Positions 1 to 7,637 of a stretch of 64,000 nt of DNA are shown piece by piece (the first letter of the stretch is position 1; the number at the start of each line of letters is the position of its first letter). This DNA is from Halomonas sp. A11-A. GTDB lineage: Bacteria > Pseudomonadota > Gammaproteobacteria > Pseudomonadales > Halomonadaceae. The DNA lies in contig NZ_QGTM01000002.1 in assembly GCF_003182195.1 (NCBI RefSeq), positions 1-64,000 on the forward strand. The letters run 5' to 3'. A model generated the notes under the pieces. The model was not told the DNA's origin and made no database searches. It was given only the letters and a program-made list of their open reading frames with translations. The translations under genes were made by a program, and so were the position numbers.

Positions 1-24
1 TCAGCGAACCTGATGATTGAGGAG

Positions 25-51
25 CCGGGTGCGTTAATTGCGCACGCCCGG
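25..51. other. Imperfect hairpin at window edge
   Basis: CCGGG and CCCGG arms flank a GCG-ttaatt-GCGC core, giving an imperfect stem-loop with no T-run on either side. It may be the tail of whatever lies left of the window, or part of the leader of the MFS gene. Nothing else is recognisable in bases 1-144. Confidence 0.25.
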
Positions 52-144
52 ATCTGAGGGGGGCCGGGACGAGCAATCGCCCGGTCTACCCGACTGGGTG
101 TCCGCTGCGCCACACACCGTTGCTCATGAGGGAACGGGGGGCTG

Positions 145-1326
145 ATGGCCATCGTAGGTTCGTCGGTCCGACTGACCATGCTGCTGGGCGTGACCCAGAC
201 CCTGGCCTGGGCGTCGAGCTACTACCTGCCTGCTATCCTGGCCACGCCGATGGCCGCAGAGCTCGGCATGAAGAGACACTGGGTGTTCGCGGCCTTTTCG
301 CTGTCGCTGCTGATCACGGCTGCCTGCGGTCCCTGGGTGGGGCAGCGCATCGATCGCTTCGGGGGGCGCAAGATGCTGAGCCTCTCCAGCCTGACGCTGG
401 CCGCTGGTCTGGTGCTGCTGGGACTGGCCCAGGGCGCCACCGGGCTGGTGCTGGGCTGGGCCATCATGGGCGCTGGCATGGCGATGGGGCTCTACGATGC
501 CGCCTTCGCCACCCTGACGCGCGTCTTTGGTCGCGATGCGCGGCGGGCGATCACCGGTGTGACGCTGATGGCAGGATTTGCCAGCACGCTTGGCTGGCCG
601 ATGACCGCCTGGCTGAACGACGTTTTCGGCTGGCGAGAGGCCTGTCTGATATGGGCTGCCGTACAGCTGCTGGTCTGCCTGCCGCTGCATCGCTGTCTGC
701 CGAATGAAGAGGAGCGTCAGGCGGTGTCGAGCGCTCCGCCTGAGGATGCCGAGGCGGGGGAGTCGGCGACTGCCAGGCGCTGGACGATGGCAGGGCTGGC
801 CTATGTGTTCGCGGCCGGCTGGTTCGTCTCGACGGCGATGGCGGCCCATCTGCCAGGGCTGCTTCAGGAGACCGGGATTTCCCTGGCCACGGCCGTGGCG
901 GCCGCCGCGCTGGTCGGCCCGGCTCAGGTCGGGGCACGCTTCGCGGAGTTCGCATTGATGCGTCAGGCCCATCCGCTGGTGGCGGCCAGGGTGGCCACCT
1001 GCCTGCACCCACTGGGGGCGGCGCTGCTGGTGGCCCTCGGTATGCCGGCGGCCGGCTTTGCGATCCTTCACGGTGCCGGCAACGGCTTGTTGACCATTGC
1101 GGCCGGCACCCTGCCGCTGACGCTCTTCGGTGCTCGGGGGTACGGGGCGCGCCAGGGCTGGCTCATTGCCCCGGCGCGGGTGGCCCAGGCGCTGTCACCC
1201 TGGCTGTTCGGCATGATGCTGTCGGCGTGGGGCGCGGGGGCACTGTGGCTGACTTCCGGGCTGCTGCTGGCTGCCCTGGCAACGCTGATGATGATTCGCA
1301 CTCGCTCAGCGGCAGTTCGCCCTTAG
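145..1326 (+). CDS. MFS transporter, 12-TM
   Basis: This is a 393-residue, almost wholly hydrophobic protein of the major facilitator superfamily, placed in the inner membrane. About twelve membrane segments are visible. The loop between segments 2 and 3 carries the MFS signature in the form GQRIDRFGGRK (around residues 66-76), and a soluble central loop (about residues 190-215, rich in Glu and Ala) separates the two halves. A G-rich ribosome site (GGGGGG, 134-139) lies a few bases before the ATG. The substrate cannot be read from the sequence; the overall look is that of YcaD/CynX-like or uncharacterised drug/metabolite permeases. The 3' end overlaps the convergent PPDK-like gene by 21 bases, so there is no room for a separate terminator. 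The family assignment is firm and the function is unknown. Confidence 0.85.
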   Translation: MAIVGSSVRLTMLLGVTQTLAWASSYYLPAILATPMAAELGMKRHWVFAAFSLSLLITAACGPWVGQRIDRFGGRKMLSLSSLTLAAGLVLLGLAQGATGLVLGWAIMGAGMAMGLYDAAFATLTRVFGRDARRAITGVTLMAGFASTLGWPMTAWLNDVFGWREACLIWAAVQLLVCLPLHRCLPNEEERQAVSSAPPEDAEAGESATARRWTMAGLAYVFAAGWFVSTAMAAHLPGLLQETGISLATAVAAAALVGPAQVGARFAEFALMRQAHPLVAARVATCLHPLGAALLVALGMPAAGFAILHGAGNGLLTIAAGTLPLTLFGARGYGARQGWLIAPARVAQALSPWLFGMMLSAWGAGALWLTSGLLLAALATLMMIRTRSAAVRP

Positions 1327-2916
1327 CCTGTCGAGCCGTGCCATCAGCTCTGGTGGCACCCGCTCCTCGATGCGTGTCTCGCCGAGGTAGATGAGGCCCT
1401 GATTGCCATCCAGGGTCAGAGTATCGCCCTCCTTGAGCCGGTGGTCGCCAAGGGTCAGGGTGCGTGACGCCTCATCCAGGCTTAGCGTTTCACAGCCCAC
1501 CAGGCAGACCTTGCCCAGCTGGCGCGCCACCACCGCGGCATGGGAGGTGCGGGCGCCGCGCTGGGTCAGCAGACCTGCCGCGAGCTCTATGGCCGCGATG
1601 TCGTGAGTTTCAGCGTCGCGCTTCACCAGGATCGTGGGAACCCCTGCCGCCTTGCGTGCTCTTGCCCGGGCTTCATCCATGACGATTTCGCCGCATGCCA
1701 CGCCATTTGCAGCGTTCGCCGCATGCGCCAGGGGAGAGAGGCGGCGACCATCGGTGCTTGCCACGCTGCGCAGGGTCAGAGCCGAGGCGTTCAGGTGACG
1801 GGTGCGTGCCAGGGCAGTGGCGGAGTCGATGATGCCTTGATCGAGCAGGTCCAGGGCAATGCGTGCCGCCGCCTGGGGGGTGCGCTTGCCGCTGCGGGTC
1901 TGGAGCAGATGAAGCCGGCCGCTCTCGATGGTGAACTCGAAGTCCTGCATGTCACCAAATGCCGATTCGAGCTGCGAACAGATCCGTTTGAGGGTTTCCC
2001 AGAGGTTCGGGATGACCAGGGCAAGTTCGTCATGGCCCCGGGCGCTCCGCCTGCCGCTGACAACGTCTTCGCCCTGGGCGTTGAACAGGAAGTCTACCCA
2101 GGGGCAGGGCTCACCGCTGCTGGGGTTGCGGGTAAAGCCCACGCCGGCCCCGGAAAGCCCGCCGGCATTGCCGAACATCATGCGCTGTACCGTGACGGCG
2201 GTACCGATGTCGTGCGGAATGCCGTGCAGTTCCCGGTAGGCGCGGGCCTTGGCGCTTTGCCAGGAGGCGAACACGGCGGCAATGGCCTCGCGGAGCTGCA
2301 CATGAGCATCCTGGGGAAAGGGTTCGCCGGCTTCGCGAACATAGGTCGAGAGGTGGCGGTTGGCGACCTCGCGCAGCGCGGCGAAATCGAGTTCACGCTC
2401 GTCATCTCCCTGACGGATGTCATCCAGGTCGGCTTCGAAGTGGGCGGCCGGAATGCCGGCAACCACCTCGCCGTAGGCGGCAATCAGGCGCCGGTAGGCG
2501 TCCCAGGCCAGGCGTGGATGCCCGGTCAGCCTCACCATGCCGGGCAGCGTCGCCTCGGTCAGCCCGATATTGAGCAGCGACTCCATCATGCCCGGCATGG
2601 AGACCGCCGCGCCGGAGCGGACCGAGAGCAGGAGAGGACGGCGGCTGTCGCCGAAACTCAGCCCCGTCAATGCCTCGAGCCGCTGCAGGGCCGTTGGCCA
2701 ATGGGGGTTCACCGCCTCCGGCTGCTGACACCAACCGGTGCCAATGACGAAGGCGGGCGGAACCGGCAGGTCAAGGGCGGCCATCTTCGCCAGGTTCCAG
2801 GCCTTGGCGCCGAGTATTTCCCGCGAGGCATCGGCAGGCAGTGGCGACCCGTCGCCGATCACGTAGACCTGCCGTGCATTGGTGCTCGAGACTCCCGCGA
2901 CGCTGAACCGGCTCAC
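1306..2916 (-). CDS. PPDK-like ATP-grasp/phosphohistidine protein lacking the PEP-binding barrel
   Basis: The 536-residue protein matches the first two functional parts of pyruvate phosphate dikinase. The ATP-grasp half carries GAKAWNLAKM (about 36-45), SVRSGAAVSMPGMMESLLN (about 100-120), GAGVGFTRNPSSGE and NAQGEDVVSGRR, and ends with FEFTIESGRLHLLQTR. A swivelling phosphohistidine domain follows with RGARTSHAAVVARQLGK, the probable phospho-acceptor being His459. Full PPDK is about 870-900 residues; the C-terminal PEP/pyruvate TIM barrel is absent and the protein ends naturally some 75 residues after the histidine motif. By analogy it could use ATP (and perhaps Pi) to phosphorylate its own histidine, with the final acceptor unknown. 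Rifampin phosphotransferase is a known precedent for a related architecture that also lacks the barrel. It is translationally coupled (ATGA overlap) to the upstream PhoU-like gene. Domain assignment is strong; the reaction is inference. Confidence 0.82.
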   Translation of the reverse strand: MSRFSVAGVSSTNARQVYVIGDGSPLPADASREILGAKAWNLAKMAALDLPVPPAFVIGTGWCQQPEAVNPHWPTALQRLEALTGLSFGDSRRPLLLSVRSGAAVSMPGMMESLLNIGLTEATLPGMVRLTGHPRLAWDAYRRLIAAYGEVVAGIPAAHFEADLDDIRQGDDERELDFAALREVANRHLSTYVREAGEPFPQDAHVQLREAIAAVFASWQSAKARAYRELHGIPHDIGTAVTVQRMMFGNAGGLSGAGVGFTRNPSSGEPCPWVDFLFNAQGEDVVSGRRSARGHDELALVIPNLWETLKRICSQLESAFGDMQDFEFTIESGRLHLLQTRSGKRTPQAAARIALDLLDQGIIDSATALARTRHLNASALTLRSVASTDGRRLSPLAHAANAANGVACGEIVMDEARARARKAAGVPTILVKRDAETHDIAAIELAAGLLTQRGARTSHAAVVARQLGKVCLVGCETLSLDEASRTLTLGDHRLKEGDTLTLDGNQGLIYLGETRIEERVPPELMARLDRLRANCR

Positions 2917-4853
2917 CGCTCTCCTCCCATTCGGCTAAAGGCCAGCTTGCGCAGGCCGAAACCGGTTGCCAGCAGAGCATCGGTGGCGCGCTCGAGGGCG
3001 AGCGCAAACTCTGTGCCCAGGCTGTGCGTGACCGCATCGCCAGCGTGGCGCATCAGCGCCCGGCGAACGTCACGCAGCAGCACGTCACAGCGTCGTTCGG
3101 CATTAAGCACGCGCCACAGGGCGGCCACGAACTCTGCATGGTCCTCGGCCGTGCTCTGCTCGTCGAGGGTGCCCGCGATGGCCAGAGCCTTGACGTGATC
3201 CTGAGTGGCGTTCAGCACCTCGTTGGCAAGTCGCTGCATCACCTGCTGCACCTCTCCCTCCCAGCCCTTGTGTCCGCCCTCGGCGATGAGGGAGAGCAGG
3301 AAGGCGGCCTCCTCCAGATAGTCGGCCACATCGTCGGCGCGCTCGATCAAGCGGGTGAAGGGACGCCAGCGAGGCTGCAGCTCGGCTCGGGCGCGCGAAC
3401 GCATTACCATCTGGTCGGCCTGGTGCTCCCACTCCTTGGCACGCTCCGCCAGCCTGTCGGCCGCCTTGTCCTTGAGGTGGTGACCGTGGGCGAGGGCGTC
3501 GTGCAGCCCTTCGGCCAGGGCGTGGCAGTAGGCGGCGTGTTCACCCAGCAGGTCGAATTCATCTCGACGCCGCTGCAGGTGGCGGACCAGCAGTAGTCGG
3601 GTCTCATCGGCGATCAGCGCAGCGCTGTGCCCCTGCTGTGTTGATTCGCTGGCCAGTGTCAGGGCCTCGATCAGGAACTCCTGGGCCGGCACGGCGCCCA
3701 GCACCTGGTCGAGGCGGTCGCCAATATGGAAGTAGTCACTGCCCAGGGCCTGCATGGCGCCGAAGATCAGGCGCTCACCGCCGGCGACCAGCCAGGCCAT
3801 GTGGCCCGTTTCTCGGCGCGCGGTCTCGGTAAGGATGGCCACCGCAGAGGCCTTGCCGACGAACTGCATGAGACGCTTGCGGGCGCGGTTCCAGTCGATC
3901 AGGAAGACGATGCGCGCTCCGATGCCTGCCAGGGCATCCTGCAGGCTCCCTTCGTCCTCGCAGTCGAAGGTGGCGGTGCCCACGAAGAAGGCCTTGCCGT
4001 CATTCAGGCCGCTGGCGGTTAGCGCCTCGGGCGTCGACCACTGGGCGCCGATCTCGCCCAGCAGGTGCCGGAAGAAGCCGAAGCGCTGGCGGTGCAGGTC
4101 GGAGTAGGTGAGGGTGATACGCAGCCCCTCGAGCTGGATCACCAGGACATGGGCATCATTGGTGCCGATGTCGTTCTGCAGCAGCAGACGATCGCCGTCG
4201 CGGGTGGCCGCCGTGTCGAGCCCCGGATGGTCCAGTTTCAGGCGGCGGGTGCGATTGAGGCCGCGCATGAAGGCGGCGACGCGGGGACGGTCCTGCTCCG
4301 CCAACCCCCACACATGGGCCCCGCCGATGGTGTCATCCGACAGCTCGGCGGCCATGCGGTTGAGCGCCTTGTGCAGATCCATGACCAGGATGTGGAAGCT
4401 GTCTCCGTTGGCGCGTTTGCCGCTGGTCAACGCCTGCAGCTGATGGTCATCGAGAGTATCGTCACCGAGTGATGCCAGCCAGTCGCTCCAGTGGACCGTT
4501 CTTGCGCTGAGCGCCACGTGGTCGGCCGATTCGATGAACGGGCGGGCCATGATCAGGAGATCCTCTCGCAGCAGGGCAGCGAGGCGAGGCAGCTCCGGGA
4601 TATTCACCAGCCTTCCGGTGCGAAAGGCCGAAGCGGGCAGGTCCTTGAGCCAGGGCGAACCGATGCGGACAGCGGCCAGCTCGCCAGACAGGTCGAGTGG
4701 CGGGGCGGCGGGGTCGTCGGCATGAGCTCGGGCCGCCTGCAGCAACGAGAGATACACCTTCAGCCGATCATTGGCCCTCAGGGCGGCCGTGATCCTGGCG
4801 GGTCGCAGCAGCTGCTCCTGTCCCAACGATGCCACGACATCGACCTTATTCAT
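2913..4853 (-). CDS. Large protein with C-terminal PhoU/DUF47-like helical domain
   Basis: This is a 646-residue soluble protein. The ATG at 4853 is preferred over the in-frame upstream start at 4886 because GGGGGAGG lies five bases before it. The last 210 residues are all-helical and resemble DUF47/PhoU phosphate-regulator proteins: an EHQADQMVMRSRAR helix is followed by RLIERADDVADYLEEAAFLL, the charged pattern used by PhoU-type proteins to bind metals and phosphate. The first 430 residues match nothing I recognise confidently; they include a mixed alpha/beta stretch around 220-340. No signal peptide or membrane segment is seen. The stop codon overlaps the start of the PPDK-like gene (ATGA), so the two are made together and probably interact. 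PhoU-like proteins usually act on phosphate transport or polyphosphate, so a phosphate-linked regulatory role is inferred. Confidence 0.75.
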   Translation of the reverse strand: MNKVDVVASLGQEQLLRPARITAALRANDRLKVYLSLLQAARAHADDPAAPPLDLSGELAAVRIGSPWLKDLPASAFRTGRLVNIPELPRLAALLREDLLIMARPFIESADHVALSARTVHWSDWLASLGDDTLDDHQLQALTSGKRANGDSFHILVMDLHKALNRMAAELSDDTIGGAHVWGLAEQDRPRVAAFMRGLNRTRRLKLDHPGLDTAATRDGDRLLLQNDIGTNDAHVLVIQLEGLRITLTYSDLHRQRFGFFRHLLGEIGAQWSTPEALTASGLNDGKAFFVGTATFDCEDEGSLQDALAGIGARIVFLIDWNRARKRLMQFVGKASAVAILTETARRETGHMAWLVAGGERLIFGAMQALGSDYFHIGDRLDQVLGAVPAQEFLIEALTLASESTQQGHSAALIADETRLLLVRHLQRRRDEFDLLGEHAAYCHALAEGLHDALAHGHHLKDKAADRLAERAKEWEHQADQMVMRSRARAELQPRWRPFTRLIERADDVADYLEEAAFLLSLIAEGGHKGWEGEVQQVMQRLANEVLNATQDHVKALAIAGTLDEQSTAEDHAEFVAALWRVLNAERRCDVLLRDVRRALMRHAGDAVTHSLGTEFALALERATDALLATGFGLRKLAFSRMGGER

Positions 4854-5067
4854 TTCAGCCTCCCCCGAGCCTTGCCTGTTCGTCACGAGAATCTTCCACC
4901 ATGAAGCATCATCACCTCGCTATATGACGCCCGGGTGACTCGTGCTCGGGCAACCGGCCGCAGGCGGCTCGTGGTGAGGGCAAGGCGTAGAATGCAGGAT
5001 AGAGGGCGGCGCTTTTGGCCTATCCTTGACCCGACACCGCCGCCTCCAGCTGAACAGGAGCATTTCG
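4854..5067. promoter_or_regulatory. Divergent intergenic region between PhoU-like and SixA-CHAD genes
   Basis: This 214-base spacer must hold the promoters for both the leftward PhoU/PPDK pair and the rightward SixA-CHAD gene. The shared control region is the reason to treat the three genes as one locus. I could not identify a convincing sigma-70 pair or a Pho-box repeat by eye. A ribosome site (ACAGGAG, 5054-5060) lies seven bases before the SixA-CHAD ATG. Confidence 0.4.
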
Positions 5068-6450
5068 ATGAGGCATCTCTTCCTGATGCGCCACGCCAAG
5101 ACCCGGCAGGCCAGCGGCAGCATGAGTGACCACCAGCGACCGCTGCGCCGACGCGGCCAGCGCCAGGCCGCCGCCATGGCGGTCCCCCTGATGCGATGGG
5201 GCGCCCTTGAGGGCGATATTCATCTCAGCAGCGCGCAGCGCACGCGAGAAACCTTGGAGGCCATTGATGCGTGCCTGCCCGACCTCGACCTGTGCCGCAG
5301 GGCAGCATGCCATGATGCTCTCTACACCTTCGACGGCCAGGCGCTGGTCGACTGTTTGCGGCGCCTGCCGCGCAGCGCCGAGAGGGTGCTGCTGATCGGT
5401 CATAATCCCGCCCTGCTGGAGCTGGCGCGCTGGCTGTGTCGCGATGCGCCGGATGCGCTTCCCACCGGTGGTCTGCTGCACCTTGAGCTGCCGGGGGCTC
5501 CCTGGCCGGCGCTCACCCCCCGCTGCGCCCGGCTAGCGGCCAGCCTGGTGCCCGATACGGCAAGCCATGCGCTGTTTCAGCGTCGGGCTCCCGCACCGCC
5601 CGACCTGGGCGATGCCGACTTCTCCACCCGCCTGCAGGGGCAGCTCGATCACCTCTACCAGTTGGTGCGGGCGCTGGAGCCCGGCGTGATGGCCGGCGTC
5701 GATCCTGAGTTCCTGCATCAGTATCGGGTCAACCTGCGCCGCAGCCGGGCGATCGTTGAATCCGTGCAGGCCACGGCACGACAAGCCGGAAGCGGCAAGA
5801 TCCCGGGTCTGAAGAGGCAGCTGAAGCACCTCAAGCGACGTGCCCAGGCGACCAGCGACCTGCGCGATCTCGATGTCTTCCTGGAAAGTCTGGAAAACAC
5901 CCCGCCATCGCTCCCTTCATCTGTTCGCCGCGCCCTGCAGCGCTGGCTGCATGCCCGACGCCGTGAGCAGCACGAGGCGCTATGCCGGGCGCTTCGCGAC
6001 CCTGGCTATGCCGGGGAGATGCAGTCCTGGCAGGGCTTTCTCGGCGGCAAGGCGTTTCGGCAGACCCTGGACCAGCTCTCGTCGAAGCGTATCGAGTCGG
6101 TGTTGGCCGAGCGCGTTGCTGGCCATGACCGTGAGCTTGCCGCGCTCTCTCCCGAGGCCCCCGACGAGGCCTTTCACGACCTGCGCAAGACGGTAAAGCG
6201 CATTCGCTATCTGGCCGAGCTTGCGCCGAAGCGCCACCGCCGCTTCCTCAAGGGGCTGAAGCGCCGCCAGACCCTGCTGGGCGACTTCCAGGATCTCTGC
6301 ACCCGAGAGGCCTGGCTCGAGGCCTTCCTGGCGAGTGAGAGTGCGCCAGAAACCGCGGCCGCCGTGATTGCCTGGCGTGAAACGCTGGAGATGGAGAAGT
6401 TGGCACTCCGGGAGAAGGTCATGGCGCTGCCGCCGCTGACTGAGGAGTAG
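5068..6450 (+). CDS. SixA-type histidine phosphatase fused to CHAD domain
   Basis: This 460-residue two-domain protein starts at the ATG at 5068, because ACAGGAG is correctly spaced there and the protein then opens directly with the phosphatase core MRHLFLMRHAKT. Residues 1 to about 160 are a histidine-phosphatase (phosphoglycerate-mutase superfamily, SixA branch) domain, with His9 in LMRHAKT, Arg58/Arg60 in SSAQRTRET and His112 in LIGHNPALL. Residues of about 185-450 form a CHAD domain, an all-helical basic bundle with FLHQYRVNLRRSRAI near its start and FHDLRKTVKRIRYLAEL later. CHAD domains are known to bind inorganic polyphosphate. SixA removes phosphate from histidine of phosphorelay proteins. 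The fusion suggests a phosphohistidine phosphatase held at, or controlled by, polyphosphate. It stands divergent to the PhoU-like/PPDK-like pair. Confidence 0.85.
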   Translation: MRHLFLMRHAKTRQASGSMSDHQRPLRRRGQRQAAAMAVPLMRWGALEGDIHLSSAQRTRETLEAIDACLPDLDLCRRAACHDALYTFDGQALVDCLRRLPRSAERVLLIGHNPALLELARWLCRDAPDALPTGGLLHLELPGAPWPALTPRCARLAASLVPDTASHALFQRRAPAPPDLGDADFSTRLQGQLDHLYQLVRALEPGVMAGVDPEFLHQYRVNLRRSRAIVESVQATARQAGSGKIPGLKRQLKHLKRRAQATSDLRDLDVFLESLENTPPSLPSSVRRALQRWLHARRREQHEALCRALRDPGYAGEMQSWQGFLGGKAFRQTLDQLSSKRIESVLAERVAGHDRELAALSPEAPDEAFHDLRKTVKRIRYLAELAPKRHRRFLKGLKRRQTLLGDFQDLCTREAWLEAFLASESAPETAAAVIAWRETLEMEKLALREKVMALPPLTEE

Positions 6451-6577
6451 GGGGAGAGCAGAAGGCAGGCGGGGTGACGATGCCTCAGGGTGTCGTCGAG
6501 TCGTCATCTTGATGTCACGGCACTGTCAGCTCGGCGCTTTAGCGTGATTGGCATTCATCTTAGTGGAGCCATCCCAA

Positions 6578-7558
6578 ATGAAGCCGATTCGCCAGCTTGC
6601 CGCCCTTGCCACTCTCACTGCTCTGAGCACCAGCGCCTGGGCGGCGCCGTCCGGCACGCTCAACTTCTACACCTCCATGCAGCTTGACGTGGTCGAGCCC
6701 ATCGTCGAGGCCTTCGAGGCCCAGTTCCCCGAGGTCAGCGTGGATCTGCTCTACTCCGGCAGCGTGGAGCTGGAACAGCGCATCTTCTCCGAGATCGAGG
6801 CCGGCCGGCTGCGCGCCGACGTGATCTGGGCGGCCAACCCGGCGCTGTTCATGAACCTCAAGGAGGCCGGCTGGCTGGCCGCCCACGACAGCCCCCACAA
6901 GGAGGCCATCCCGGCGGACCTGCGCGACGAGGACGACATGTTCTTCGCCGGCCGGGTGCACCACATGGGCATCGGCTACAACACCAACCTGGTCAGCGAG
7001 GATCAGGTGCCCGCCACCTGGGAGGCGTTCCTGGAGTGGGGCGACCAGGCCGCCTCGGCCAGCCCCCTGCACAGCGGTACCAATTTCAACCTGCTGGGCG
7101 CCTTCACCCAGAGCGATGAGCTCGGCTTCGAGTGGTACGAGCGCGCCCGAGAGGCCGGCATGCAGGTGGTGCGCGGCACCGGCGACGTGACCCGTGGCGT
7201 GGTCAGCGGCGAGTTCGCCGTGATCAAGGGCATCGACTACATCATGGCCGGCCAGGCGGCCGAAGGCGCCCCGGTGGCCTTCAGCTTCCCCGAGGATGGC
7301 GTGCTGGCCCTGCCGAGCCCGCTGGCAGTCACCGCCGAGTCCGAGAACGACGAGGCCGCCCGCGCCTTCCTGGACTTTATCCTCTCTACCGAAGGCCAGC
7401 AGGTGCTGGTCGACAAGTTCTTCATGCCGGTGCGCACCGACGTGGCGCCGCCGGAAGGACTGCCCTCCCCGGACGAGATCAACGCCCTGGCGATCGACTT
7501 CGACTGGATGGCCGAGCATGGCGATGCGCTGCGCGAGCGCTTCTCCGACCTCTACTGA
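6578..7558 (+). CDS. Periplasmic binding protein of Fe3+/2-AEP-type ABC importer
   Basis: This 326-residue solute-binding protein starts at the ATG at 6578 and opens with a classic Sec signal peptide (MKPIRQLAALATLTALSTSAWA, cleaved about residue 22). The mature part begins LNFYTSMQ and continues with SGSVELEQRI and RADVIWAANPALF, the layout of the FbpA/FutA/AfuA ferric-iron family, also shared by AepX/PhnS2 aminoethylphosphonate-binding proteins. The ligand cannot be decided by eye: an iron-binding Tyr-Tyr pair is not obvious, though Tyr residues occur in the C-terminal half (LLYSGS, GIGYNTN, FEWYERARE). It is the first gene of a three-gene set with permease and ATPase downstream. A strong hairpin (7600-7624) separates it from the permease, as expected where the binding protein is needed in excess. 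Confidence 0.85.
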   Translation: MKPIRQLAALATLTALSTSAWAAPSGTLNFYTSMQLDVVEPIVEAFEAQFPEVSVDLLYSGSVELEQRIFSEIEAGRLRADVIWAANPALFMNLKEAGWLAAHDSPHKEAIPADLRDEDDMFFAGRVHHMGIGYNTNLVSEDQVPATWEAFLEWGDQAASASPLHSGTNFNLLGAFTQSDELGFEWYERAREAGMQVVRGTGDVTRGVVSGEFAVIKGIDYIMAGQAAEGAPVAFSFPEDGVLALPSPLAVTAESENDEAARAFLDFILSTEGQQVLVDKFFMPVRTDVAPPEGLPSPDEINALAIDFDWMAEHGDALRERFSDLY

Positions 7559-7599
7559 TTCGGTCGCTGCCGACTCGGCCCTTATTGAGCCAACCTGAA

Positions 7600-7624
7600 T
7601 ACCCGGCAGCGCGGCTGCCGGGTA
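7600..7624 (+). promoter_or_regulatory. Intra-operon hairpin between binding protein and permease
   Basis: TACCCGGCAGC and its exact complement GCTGCCGGGTA form an 11-bp stem with a GCG loop. There is no T-run, so full termination is unlikely. Such hairpins after binding-protein genes commonly protect the upstream message from 3' exonucleases and lower permease expression. Confidence 0.65.
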
Positions 7625-7637
7625 GTGGAAACTTCCG

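Noticed and set aside
85..115. A short stretch resembling part of a tRNA D-arm on the minus strand (CAGTCGGGTAGACC)
   Set aside because: No anticodon arm, T arm or acceptor pairing can be built around it.
5068..6450. The CHAD protein as part of a type III CRISPR-like or defence island
   Set aside because: No CRISPR repeats, Cas motifs or other defence genes are found nearby. A phosphate-metabolism context fits better.
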